Positions 1-10,814 of a DNA stretch of 64,000 bases are shown here, piece after piece. The stretch's first letter is position 1; the number at the start of each line of letters is the position of its first letter. Source of the DNA: Nematostella vectensis (lineage: Eukaryota > Cnidaria > Anthozoa > Actiniaria > Edwardsiidae); NCBI RefSeq assembly GCF_932526225.1, contig NC_064038.1:6943070-7007069 (forward strand). The letters are read 5' to 3'. The notes beneath the pieces are model-generated. The model searched no databases and was not told where the DNA came from. It was given only the letters and a program-made list of their open reading frames with translations. The translations under genes and the position numbers were made by a program.

Positions 1-840
1 GTCGTGAATGTAAATAAGCTAGAAAGTGCAAAATCGTATTTCGAACAATTAGTGGTGGCAATGTGTTTGGACCTTCTCAGCTCAAATATAAACTATAAAC
101 AATCGAACGCCGAGATGCAAATCGGGAAGTAAAGGAGTAAAAAGCTCTCCTAGCATTGTAATTTTTTGTTGATAAGGGGGGGGGGACTGGGGAGTTTCAG
201 TGAAACCGACTGGCGCCCGCCGCCCGGCTCGCCGAGTCTCACAGCCCATTTTCCTAGTTTTGTCTTGCCCCCGATACCCCACTAACCATGAGTAGCAAAA
301 TGCCCGGTCCTATAACAGGAGTCATTCCAGTGAAACCGGGTACTGGCGCGCGCAAAAAAGCCCCGCCCCGGCTGCGAAGGGCTTTTTCGCATAACCGGAA
401 TCTTTAGCAGAAGCCTGAAAAGAGCTATCTTATGGGGTCGTTCAGTGAAATCGACTGGCACGCACCGCCCAGCCCGCCGCACTCCCCAGCCCGTTTTCCT
501 ACATTTTTTTTGTCTCCCGATGCTCTCTCCATGGGTAATGCAATACCAGGGTATACAATATAAGGTCTTTCAGTGAAATCGGGTAGCGTGCGCAAAAGGC
601 TTCGCACCAGCCACTAACAGTTCCTACATGATTGGAGCCCGCAAAAGCAATAGCTTGAAGCAAACCTGAAAGGGTGATCGTATGTGCCCGTTAGAGTGAA
701 AGAACCAGGGGGGGCTCCACAAAGTACCATGACAAAATTGGGATAACCTAAGAATATCAGAGAAACTGCCCCCCCTTGATGTGTAACATGGGAACCAAGA
801 CACAAGATACAAGCACAATAAACGCGAAACGTCTTTATTC
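1..840. repeat. Degenerate dimeric repeat region, no gene
   Basis: The motif CAGTGAAAYCG recurs near 200, 331, 445 and 570. It alternates between a version followed by ACTGGC and a C/G-rich stretch and a version followed by GGGTA and GCGCAAAA. This reads as about two copies of a ~240-bp unit built from two related halves. The short ORFs here follow the repeat and have no recognisable domain. A related C/G-rich fragment lies near 4866-4915. Confidence 0.5.
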
Positions 841-928
841 GTCTTTATTTACAAACAAATAATACCTAGTAACGTCGTTTCGCCCAATATCAGAACTCAT
901 CAGCACACCTAGCACACAAAAAGTACAG

Positions 929-1246
929 ATGTGGACGGCACTAGAGTCTCAAGGGATCGCGAAAACGCTCCAAGCTTGGGGCAAAATAGCTAAGCCCGCA
1001 ATGACTCAAGGGATCACAAAAACGTCCCAAGCTTGGTACAAAATCACTAAGCCCGCAATGACTCAAAGGATCGCAACAATGTTTCACGGTTGGGACAAAA
1101 TTACTAAGCACGCAATGACTCAAGGGATCGCAATAATTTTCCACGGTTGGGACAAAATCAATAAGCCCGCAATGACTCAAGGGATCGCAAAAACGATCCA
1201 CGCTTGGGACAAATCCAATAAGCACAAAAAAAGACGACCAAAATGA
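929..1246. repeat. 57-bp minisatellite, open in frame on both strands
   Basis: About five to six diverged copies of a 57-bp unit containing GCAATGACTCAAGGGATCGC and GGGACAAAATCA. Because 57 is 19 codons, the plus strand stays open for 105 codons (period 19 residues, key residues AMTQGIA and AW.K) and the minus strand for 124 codons. I infer a minisatellite rather than a gene, since neither strand gives a known fold. Confidence 0.6.
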
Positions 1247-1257
1247 GAGGCAATGTA

Positions 1258-1318
1258 AGGTGTGTGGGCATCGAACCCACCAGACAAACACGAGTGAATG
1301 TCTCCGCCACGACACTTT
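1258..1318 (-). mobile_element. tRNA-like fragment, possible SINE head
   Basis: On the minus strand there is a perfect T-arm (stem GTGGG / CCCAC, loop TTCGATG) with a good pol III B box (GGTTCGATGCC). About 30 nt upstream is an A-box-like TGGCGGAGACA. Flanking bases could form six of seven acceptor pairs. There is no room for a normal anticodon arm, so this is not a functional tRNA. A tRNA-derived SINE or tRNA pseudogene is the likely explanation. Confidence 0.4.
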
Positions 1319-1344
1319 TAGAATAAAGGGGCCTCCAAAGCCAC

Positions 1345-1860
1345 CTAAGCCGAGACCTGAAACTGAAAACCTACAAAGCTAGAGGCCGAGGTTAAGGTAG
1401 TAATCGAGGCCAAAAAAGCTGATTCCTCTGCGTTTGTGTGCAGAATAATAACTATGCGCTCTAAGTGTTTCATCAGAAACTTTTCAGATACCACGCACTG
1501 AAGCATATCCTTGTAACTAGAGATGCAAAGGCGTTTTAGCAATCCCGTGAGCTCGCATAAAAGCTTCAAATGTAGAGCTTTTTCGGACGTCTTTTGGGGT
1601 TTTAGGGAAGCGTTTTTTTGCAAAACGTAGCCACATACCTTCTCAAGACTCTTGATGGCTGTGAGCCTACTTATCTCTATCTCGGCTGAAGCTACCAAGT
1701 TTCGCAGCCTCTCTAAGTCGGCCGCGCCGGGACGAGTAATTCTTCGTCGAACTCACTTTTGCTTCGGCGAGCAATGTCGTCTATATCGTTCTCAAACTCG
1801 TCCGTGGTAGAATGGCCTGCGTTCGTCGGGGGAGGAGCAGCAGTAAATTCGCTGTGTCAT
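1345..1860 (-). pseudogene. Degraded ORF, unrecognised
   Basis: The minus strand carries a 117-codon helical, Leu/Lys-rich ORF. In a neighbouring frame just upstream is a second coding-like stretch (acidic, with DEFENDIDDIARRSKSEF). The two join only if there is a frameshift, or an intron beginning at the GTGAGT that follows the RRSK codons. I do not recognise a family. Given the surrounding mobile sequence, a decayed mobile-element ORF is the simplest view. Confidence 0.25.
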
Positions 1861-2294
1861 GATAATTTAATGGCCCGTTTTAGGTAGAAAAACCCCGGTC
1901 TGTCACTCACATGACGTTGTGCAAACATTCCGTAGACAATCCGGCGACCAAATCTCAATCTCGTGACGTTGTGTAATCTCAATCTAGACCTTTCGAGAAC
2001 GTTCTGTATGTATAGTCGTAGAATAAAACCAATCAAACATGATCGTGCCGTCACTTTCGTAGCATACCCTGTACGCGTTAGTCATGTCCCATGTTTGGAT
2101 ATGGGGCTGATGCAATCCAAGGGAAACCCCCTTCTTGATAGACAAACAAAACCCAGACAGTATAACGATAGAACGTTCTAGAACAAACACCCGTCATGCT
2201 GGTCCCGTTCTAGGCTTCTAGTGTCTTAGATGTCCATATTAGCACAAGTCCATCCCAAACCAATTAGACGCTAGGTTGTTCTGGTGAGAACACG

Positions 2295-3564
2295 ATGCCT
2301 CCCGCGAAAATATTGACGAAGGAGGAAGAAAACGAGATTCGGGCGGCTCGTGGGACTATGTCAGTCGGACGGGCGCGGCGAAAGTTTGGAATCGGGACGC
2401 AAGGCTTCAGCGCTTATGGGGCAAAGGCTTGCGCGAAAACGATGCGCGCGACGATGCCCAAGAAAATGAGGATGGCGACTCGAAGCGCTGGAGGACCAGA
2501 TATCTTTGATGTCTCATAGCCTAGAATCGACCCTGGACAATATACACGAAACAGTTGAGGCACTAGCAGAGAATGATCTGCTGAAATACGAGCTCAAACC
2601 AATAGCCTCAGAATCAAACACAGGCTCGCAGTCGCTCAGTGAAAGAATATCAGGCATCGCAGAGAGCGTAAAACGTTTGCAGTCCCTGTTCGGAATATAT
2701 AGCCGGGGCTTTTCCCTTCCACCGACACACAGAGTGTCGGTCTGCTATACGCACTCTACCGTTTCGGCTTCACTTACAAATCACACTACTACCATAATGG
2801 CGAGCAGACTGGATAACTTATCTGAAGCGAGTTTGTCCGACCACATGGACGAAATGCTGTTGGATGATCTGGATTGCCTAGACACAGGACTGGAGGAAGA
2901 TCAAGAGGTCGAAATAATCGACATGTTTTATTTGGAGGACGCCGCATTCGGAACAAACGACAAGATACAGCACTTCGCACATGTACTCGGAGTGTACTCG
3001 GAGTGTACTCGGAATGTACTCGGAGTGCTGCATCCAGAAGAACGAAGCACTCGACCTGATTAAAGTCGGCTGCTACGAGCGGCTGCTACGGGCAAAAGCG
3101 GCATTAGAAGATTGGCCACAGACGATCGCTTGTCCTGCCATACCCCAGGTCATTCCATTCTCCGACGGTGAAACAAGGAAGAGAAAAGCGAGAAAGACCT
3201 CGCCGTTGGATGATGCCGAAGCCCTCCTACAGGAAATGGAGAGAAAGCTTAGCGCTATAGCCGAGGCACCTGAAAGTGTCCTCAGTCTGGACAGCGACGA
3301 GCATCTCTCACTCTCGCAGCTAGAAACTAAGCTAAAGGAGTGCGAGCTGAAAACTACGGGTTAAGAAACGCGTTTTTCTACGGGGAACGGCTGAATCGCG
3401 CCTTCCAAGAATTCCAGAATGAGAAACTGAAAGGGACGATCTTGAGGACGTACCCTAGCTTTGATAGCGGGGTCAATGATAAATGCATGGTGAAGTCAAC
3501 TCGTGCTCGACAGTTACGGGCATTTAGTCGTGGTTTTCGCCCTTATAAAAAGATCTTGGGATGA
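2295..3564 (+). pseudogene. Frameshifted ORF cluster, probable dead mobile element
   Basis: Four successive plus-strand ORFs in different frames look like pieces of one or two proteins. The first (from 2295) starts MPPAKILTKEEENEIRAARG and has a helix-turn-helix-like stretch (SVGRARRKFGIGTQ); its natural continuation is one frame away (RLQRLWGKGLRENDA). The second (2506-3063) has an acidic, Leu-heptad segment. The third and fourth (2981-3564) have a coiled coil (LSQLETKLKECE, then ENYGLRNAFFYGERLNRAF) broken by a frameshift near 3350. Between the second and third, four tandem copies of a TGTACTCGGA-type motif (about 2984-3030) have shifted the frame. No family was recognised; a decayed transposable element is inferred from its state and surroundings. 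Confidence 0.4.
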
Positions 3565-3671
3565 AAACTACCGCTCGCCTGGTTTGTCCGGAATGGAACT
3601 TCTGTGCTAAAATATCTGGCGGCGAATGAAGACGCGCCGTCAAGCTGGAGGGGCTAAGGAAGAATGTTTTT

Positions 3672-4605
3672 CGCGTGGTGTGACATTTAATAGAGCAGCA
3701 CTTTTTGTCGGTCGCGTGTTTTCTAGCCTTGCGTGATGTGACATTAGAGTACCCCTTTTGTGTTGGTCGTGTGTTTTCTAGCCTTGCGTGGTGTGACATT
3801 AGAGCAGCACTTTTGTGTTGGTCGTGTGTTTTCTAGCCTTGCGTGGTGTGACATTAGAGCAGCACTTTTGTGTCGGTCGCGTGTTTTCTAGCCTTGCGTG
3901 GTGTGACATTAGAGCAGCACTTTTGTGTCGGTCGCGTGTTTTCTAGCCTTGCGTTGTTTGACATTGAAGCAGCACTTTTGTGTCGGTCGCGTGTTTTCTA
4001 GCCTTGCGTTGTTTGACATTGAAGCAGCACTTTTGTGTCGGTCGCGTGTTTTCTAGCCTTACGTTGTGTGACAGAGCAGCACTTTTGTTTCGGTCGCGTG
4101 TTTTCTAGCCTTGCGTTGTGTGACATTGAAGCAGCACTTTTGTGTCGGTCGCGTGTTTTCTAGCCTTGCGTTGTTTGACATTGAAGCAGCACTTTTGTGT
4201 CGGTCGCGTGTTTTCTAGCCTTGCGTTGTGTGACATTGAAGCAGCACTTTTGTGTCGGTCGCGTGTTTTCTAGCCTTGCGTTGTTTGACATTGAAGCAGC
4301 ACTTTTGTGTCGGTCGCGTGTTTTCTAGCCTTGCGTTGTGTGACATTGAAGCAGCACTTTTGTGTCGGTCGCGTGTTTTCTAGCCTTGCGTTGTTTGACA
4401 TTGAAGCAGCACTTTTGTTTCGGTCGCGTGTTTTCTAGCCTTGCGTTGTTTGACATTGAAGCAGCACTTTTGTGTCGGTCGCGTGTTTTCTAGCCTTGCG
4501 TTGTTTGACATTGAAGCTGCACTTTTGTGTCGGTCGCGTGTTTTTTAGCCTTGCGTGGTGTGACATTAGAGCAGCACTTTTGGTTCGGTCGTGTGTTTTC
4601 TACCA
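3672..4605. repeat. 55-bp minisatellite
   Basis: About 17 head-to-tail copies of a 55-bp unit with the cores TGTCGGTCGCGTGTTTTCTA and GCAGCACTTTTG. The central copies are nearly identical; the first three and last two are more diverged, as expected if the array is homogenised from the middle. No coding role. Confidence 0.9.
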
Positions 4606-4924
4606 TCAGTATTACATGATAATTTCGCGTTGTGAATAAACTCGCAGAATAAAAACGATTTGCGTTTATTGTGTTTGGAGTGGGGTTCCCACATTTGGGG
4701 CAGCCACCCTGATATCGTTTTAGGCTCCCCCTTGCTACCCTTAATACTACCGAAAACGGGCGGGCACGCGCCGCCATCCTCTTGAAAGCGACCCCTATAA
4801 CACACCCCTCTCCCACGAGGCCCCCAGACGGTATACCCAAGGCCTTGGAGGTCTACGAAAAACTACGCAAAACGGGCTGGGGGGCGCGGCGCGGGTTATT
4901 CTCATTTTTATGAAAGTCCCCAGT

Positions 4925-5270
4925 CCCCGCAGAGGACTCAAACTGCTTCAAACTCAGTTACGCGCTGTTCAAAACAAGCACTAGTTCCTACAAACGCAGT
5001 CGCGCTCTCTTCGAAAATACACGCGCTGCTTCGCGAACTCAGTCGCTACCTTTTCTATCTTCAAAACATGCACCAATTGATTCAAAAGCAGTCATGCTAT
5101 TCTTCAAAACTGCACAAACTCAGTCTAGCATTTCTTCAAAAATACAAATTGCTTCAAACTTAGTATAGGGCTCTCTAGAAAAAGCGCCAATTGCTTCAAA
5201 CCAAGAGAATGTTCAAACGCAGTCTCGGTTTCTTTAAAATGCACAAACTGCTTCACAATCAGACAATCTC
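4925..5270. repeat. Degenerate short repeat (CTTCAAA-rich)
   Basis: Roughly 45-60-bp imperfect units share CAAACTCAGT and a following CTTCAAAA. They are too diverged to define an exact period. There is no gene here. Confidence 0.45.
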
Positions 5271-6590
5271 TTTTCAATCTTACAAAGAGTATGTTGATAA
5301 TTTTGAAACCAAGGGCGCGTAATAGATAACAGATACTAAGACAATGCGCATGCGCACAACGCACAACCCACATGAAAGACTTTCTTGCAGAAACATGCTA
5401 ATTTTTCGGATTTACGTTGAGTATATAGGTCACTGGACGACAGAAAGCGTTTTATATTTCCTACCTTTAACCGGAAGTTACCACACCGGAAGTTTAAAGA
5501 TAATTCAATGATTACTGTGTTGCGAAAAGAACAGAAAGACCATAAAAGTTCATACAGGCAGGCATGCAGACAGGCAGAACGGGTTCTCTGACAGAGGCAT
5601 GCTCAAAGCACACAAAGACTGTGATCCGTGATTGCTTCCTTCGCCGTGATTCGTTAATGACGAAATTTGATCAACGTGAATCGTGTTCTATGCTCTTTAA
5701 AAAATATTGAAACGTGATTTCCGATTTTTGAAACTCGTGAAACACATCATGTGACAAGAACAAAGGTAACCCAAATACGCTTCTGTCCCACATGCGTATA
5801 GTGATATTCAGACCGGGGGGGTGGGGGGCTTTTGAGGCCCCCAGCACCTTTGATCTGTAATAATTTTTGAACTAGTAGGGCTAGAGCATTGAAATTTGAT
5901 GACTTTTCCTTAAATTTATCTGGGATCAGTTTGGTGTAAACAAAATGTTAATATATGTACCCTGGTAACCATAGCAACAAAGTTTTGAGAGATCTAAATT
6001 TGACAAAATCCTTTTATATTCCTATGTTTTAAATAAAAAGTAGGAAAAAACATTTTTGGGAAAGATATTTAAATTATTACTTTAATTAAGAGTCCATTCG
6101 CAAACTTATGCTATATTAAAGGTGCCATGCCATACAATGACGTCACAGATGTCATATATTGTTGTCATAGAAACACTGTCGCTAATAATGTATGTCTACT
6201 TGAAGATAATATCGAAAAAACCCCAGAAATATTGCCCGTTTCTGCTAACTGAAATGACGTCATCGTGACAAAGACAAGTTTTTTTAAGAATATCGGTAGC
6301 TTTTTGAATACGAACTGATTATGATTACTTATCTGGATTTTGGATGTTCTTTGCAAAGGTTTCGAAAGATAGGCTATTTATAACCATGTGTCCTTGAATG
6401 ACGTCATATTGTGTTGCTATTGCAACACAATATATCATTTTGTCAGATAATGATTCTTTGAATATTTGGTCATAATAGCTCCAATTGTTAAAAAGTTACT
6501 GATGTAGGGCCGAAAGAGCCTCCCCCAGGTGAGAGGAAGCCCCAAAAAGCCCGGTCTGAATAGGATTAATGCTTACGACTTTATTTCTAG
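5271..6590. other. AT-rich stretch without a recognised gene
   Basis: I see no exon with both a coding-like reading frame and good splice sites. It holds three palindromic TGACGTCA sites (listed separately) and scattered AT-rich sequence. It would be upstream of, or inside an intron of, the large FN3 gene. Confidence 0.5.
6138..6406. promoter_or_regulatory. Cluster of three CRE-type palindromes
   Basis: Full TGACGTCA octamers occur at 6138-6145, 6255-6262 and 6399-6406, each preceded by AA. TGACGTCA is the established CREB/ATF consensus. The flanks of the first and third are also alike (a GTCATAT-type and TTGYTRY pattern follows), so they could instead be remnants of a repeat. Any regulatory role is inference. 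Confidence 0.35.
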
Positions 6591-6733
6591 AAACATGATG
6601 GGGCGTGTAAGCTGTGATATCGGAGTGACGCTGATGAGTACCGATTTCAATTCCATATATATTCTGAATAGTGCAATAAAATGGAACTGGCTGAACTTTA
6701 GTGCTGAAATTTCTACGTTTGCAAATAACGATG
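6591..6733 (+). CDS. Candidate exon upstream of the FN3 array
   Basis: An open stretch between an acceptor (TTTATTTCTAG) and a strong donor (G|GTAAGT). It enters in phase 2 and leaves in phase 1, the phase needed by the next exon at 8484. The product of about 47 residues includes VSCDIGVTLMS and ends WLNFSAEISTFANNDG. I do not recognise the fold; it does not look like FN3. Splice strength and phase are the evidence that it belongs to the large gene. Confidence 0.4.
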
Positions 6734-6789
6734 GTAAGTATATTATCAGGGAGTACAAAACAGTCAACCTAATCTAAGTCTGCCAAGCC

Positions 6790-8345
6790 ATACTATAAAA
6801 TGTAAGGACCATACTCCAACAGTAGGGTGCCTACCCAAGCATTAGGATCCATACTCCAACAGTAAGGACCATGCGCCAACAGTAGGGACCATACTCCAAC
6901 AGTAGGGTGCCTACCCAAGCATTAGGATCCATACTCCAACAGTAGGGACCCTACCCAAGCATTAGGATCCATACTCCAACAGTAAGGACCATGCGCCAAC
7001 AGTAGGGACCATACTTCAACAGTAGGGTGCCTACCCAAGCATTAGGATCCATACTCTAACAGTAAGGACCATGCGCCAACAGTAGGGACCATACTCCAAC
7101 AGTAGGGTGCCTACCCAAGCATTAGGATCCATACTCCAACAGTAAAGACCATGCGCCAAAAGTAGGGACCATACTCCAACAGTAGGGACCATACTCCAAC
7201 AGTAGGAACCCTACCCAAGCATTAGGATCCATACTCCAACAGTAAAGACCATGCGCCAAAAGAAGGTACCATACCTTAAAATTAGGGACCCTACCCAAGC
7301 ATTAGAATACATACTCCAACATTGGGGACCCTACCCAAGCATTAGAATCCATACTCCAACATTAGGGACCGTACCCAAGCATTAGGATCCATACTCCAAC
7401 AGTAGGGACCGTACCCAATCAACAGGATCCATACTCCAACAGTAGGGACCCTACCCAAGCATTAGGATCCATACTCCAACAGTAAGGACCATGCGCCAAC
7501 AGTAGGGACCATACTTCAACAGTAGGGTGCCTACCCAAGCATTAGAATCCATACTCCAACAGTAAAGACCATGCGCCAACAGTAGGGACCATTCTAAAAC
7601 AGAAGGGAGCCATACTCCAACAGTAGGTGCCATACTCTAACAGTAGGGACCATACTGCAACAATAGGGTGCCTACCCAAGCATTAGAATCCATACTCCAA
7701 CAGTAAAGACCATGCGCCAACAGTAGGGACCATACTCCAACATTAGGGACCCTACCCAATCAACAGGATCCATACTCTAACAATAAGGACCATGCGCCAA
7801 AAGTAGGGACCATACTCCAACATTAGTGACCGTACCCAAGCATTAGAATCCATACTCCAACAGTAGGGACCCTACCCAAGCATTAGAATCCATACTCCAA
7901 CAGTAGGGACCCTACCCAAGCATTAGGATCCATACTCCAACAGTAGGGACCCTACCCAAGCAGTAGGATCCATACTCCAACAGTAGGGACCCTACCCAAG
8001 CATTAGGATCCATACTCCAACAGTAGGGACCCCACCCAAGCAGTAGGATCCATACTCCAACAGTAGGGATCCTACCCAAGCATTAGGATCCATACTCCAA
8101 CAGTAAAGACCATGCGCCAACAGTAGGGACCATTCTAAAACAGAAGGGAGCCATACTCCAACAGTAGGTGCCATACTCTAACAGTAGGGACCATACTGCA
8201 ACAATAGGAGCCATACTTCAACTGTAAGGACCATATCCAAGAATTAGGGACCATACTTAAGCAGTAAAGGCCATACGCCTAGAGTAAGGACGATACTCCA
8301 GCAGTAGGGACCATAAGCATAAAGCGAGATTATAATCCAACAGTA
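6790..8345. repeat. Intronic minisatellite of ~20-bp monomers
   Basis: Tandem alternation of monomers such as CCATACTCCAACAGTAGGGA and CCTACCCAAGCATTAGGAT in variable order, about 1.55 kb in all. Longer blocks are repeated (for example near 7470-7640 and 8010-8190). It fills most of the intron before the first FN3 exon. ORFs within it are products of the repeat. Confidence 0.9.
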
Positions 8346-8483
8346 GTCTAGATTATGAAATCTTGAATAAATTGCCGCGCAAACCTTGCGGCATCTGGAA
8401 ATATTAACTTATTAGATTATTTCTCTGCTCCACATATCCTTCCATCTTTCTTGGATGTATCAACATTTAAATCTTTTATTTAG

Positions 8484-8774
8484 TCCCTAGTAAGCTGGTG
8501 AAATTAGAAGGCGTCGCCCTGGGCAACTCATCCATTCTGATTCAATGGACCAACTTGCCAGAGGCTCTGCTAAATGGAATTCTTCAGGGTTTCAAGATAT
8601 CCTACACGCATGAGCTCAGATACAGTGTAACTACAGAGATGGTGTATCGTTATATCAATAACTTCACTCTTAGTAACCTTGAATGGTACACCACCCACTA
8701 CATCAAATTTTTCGTCCTCACCCTAGAAGGACAAGGGGTTGTAAACTATCTGAATGTCAAGACTGGTATGATAG
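8484..8774 (+). CDS. FN3 domain 1 exon
   Basis: Phase 1 at both ends (acceptor TTTATTTAG, donor G|GTAAAG). About 97 residues: SKLVKLEGVALG, then strand B/C IQWTNLPEALLNGILQGFKI, then the F-strand region LEWYTTHYIKFFVLTLEG. The Trp of strand B, the LNG..QGF turn and the YTTHY tyrosine corner identify FN3. It is preceded by one minisatellite intron and followed by another. Confidence 0.8.
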
Positions 8775-10633
8775 GTAAAGACGTTTTCTGATATTGCTGG
8801 GCTTGGGTACCAGTGTACTACCCACATGGGTTGATAACTGGTCGGGTTAGATTGGGTGGGTTGATAAAGGGTCGGGTATGATTGGATGGGTTGATAACAG
8901 GTCTGGTTAGTTGGGTTAGTAGATTACTGGTCGGGTTAGATTGGGTGGGTTGATTAAGGGACGGGTTAGATTGGGATATTAGATTACTGGTCGGGTTAGA
9001 TTGTGAAGATTGGGAATGTTAATAAAGGGTCGGGTAGATTGGGTGGGTTGATAACTGGTCGTGTTAGACTGGGTTAGTTGATTACTGGTCGGCTTAGATT
9101 GGGTGGGTTGATAAAGGGTCGGGTTAGATTTGGTGGGTTAATAAAGGGTCGGGTTGGATTGGGTTAGTTGATTACTCGTCGGGTTAGATTGGGTGGTTTA
9201 ATAACAGTTCGGGTTAGATTGGGCGGATTAATAACAGGTCGGGTTAGATTGGGTGGGTTAATAACTGGTCGGGTTAGATTGGGTGGGTTAATAACAGGTC
9301 GGGTTAGATTGGGTGGGTTAATAACTGGTCGGGTTAGATTGGGTGGCTTAATAACTGGTCGGGTTAGATTGGGTGGGTTAATAACTGGTCGGGTTAGATT
9401 GGGTGGGTTAATAACTGGTCGGGTTAGATTGCAGGCCCGTACCAAGGAATTGTTTTTGGGGGATGCGAAATCCGAAAGAAGTGGACCTAATTTTTCTGGG
9501 GGAGGGGGAAGGAGGGAGTGAGTTTTCTGATAAAAACCTCTGGCTACCCCCGGAGGAACAAAAAGGGATTTTTTTAGCCTTTGCAGTATCTCCACGGGAC
9601 GTTTATTGTCAGATTTGGCTACAAATATAATTCTGACTTATGGATTAATGACATACCACAGGAGTTTTGTCTACAAATATCACGTCTATTGAGAAACGAA
9701 AGTGGACTTTCGGCCGTTGTGGAAAGGGGGGTGAGAAGTGCGTTCGCACCCCCTGCAACCCCCCCCTCTTGGGTACGGGCCTCTGGATTGGGTTGGGTTG
9801 ATTACTGGTCGGGTTAGATTGGGTGGGTTGATACAGGGTCGGGATAGATTGGGTGGGTTGATTGACAGGTCGGGTTACATTGGGTGGGTTGATAACTGGT
9901 CGGGTAGGATTGGGTTAGTTGATTACTGGTCGGGTTAGATTGGGTGGGTTGATAACAGGTCGGGTTAGAATGGGTGGGTTGATAACAGGTCGGGTTTGAT
10001 TGGGTGGGTTGATAACAGGTCGGGTTAGAATGGGTGGGTTGATAAGTGGTCGGGTTAGATTGGGTTAGTTGATTACTGGTCGGGTTGGATTGTATTAGTT
10101 AATAACTGGTCGGGTTAGATTGGGTGGGTTGATAACAGGTCGGGTTAGATTGGGTTAGTTGATTACTGGCCGGGTTAGGTTGCGGGGTTGATAAAATTTC
10201 AAGTTAGATTAGGTGGGTTGATAACTGGTCAGAGTAGTAGCTTGAAAGGGCTTGGCTATCTATGGCTTATTAAGGGCTCTTTGCTAGATAAGTGATTTGT
10301 GGATTTCATTATGTTTAATAATATGATCTATTCTAAAACCCTAGTAGTAGGGTTTAGCTGTTTGATGAGATCTTTGCCCTGCATGGGATGGTATGGATTT
10401 GGCTGGTGCGGGATGAGTTTAATAGTGTTAAGATTGTTGAACTAGGCGGGGTTGGATTATGATGGATCTTGTGCAGGTTTGCTGTTTGTTGTTCAGGGCA
10501 GGATTAGCTTTGTTGCTGTAGGTTTTGGTGGAAATCATAAACATCATCCTCATCTTCATCATCGTAATGGTCGCGATCATCTTGATAAACATCACCATCA
10601 TTATAATCTTCATAATGACCATCATCGTCATCG

Positions 10634-10664
<31 letters not shown>

Positions 10665-10700
10665 AGTCATCATCATCATAGTCATCATCATCAATCATAG

Positions 10701-10755
<55 letters not shown>

Positions 10756-10757
10756 AG

Positions 10758-10814
<57 letters not shown>

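Noticed and set aside
1258-1318. Functional tRNA gene on the minus strand
   Set aside because: T-arm and B box are good, but the anticodon arm is missing and the total length is too short.
8826-10235. Telomere-like GGGTTA sequence
   Set aside because: The hexamer is part of a 30-bp unit and is not tandem on its own; an ordinary minisatellite explains it.
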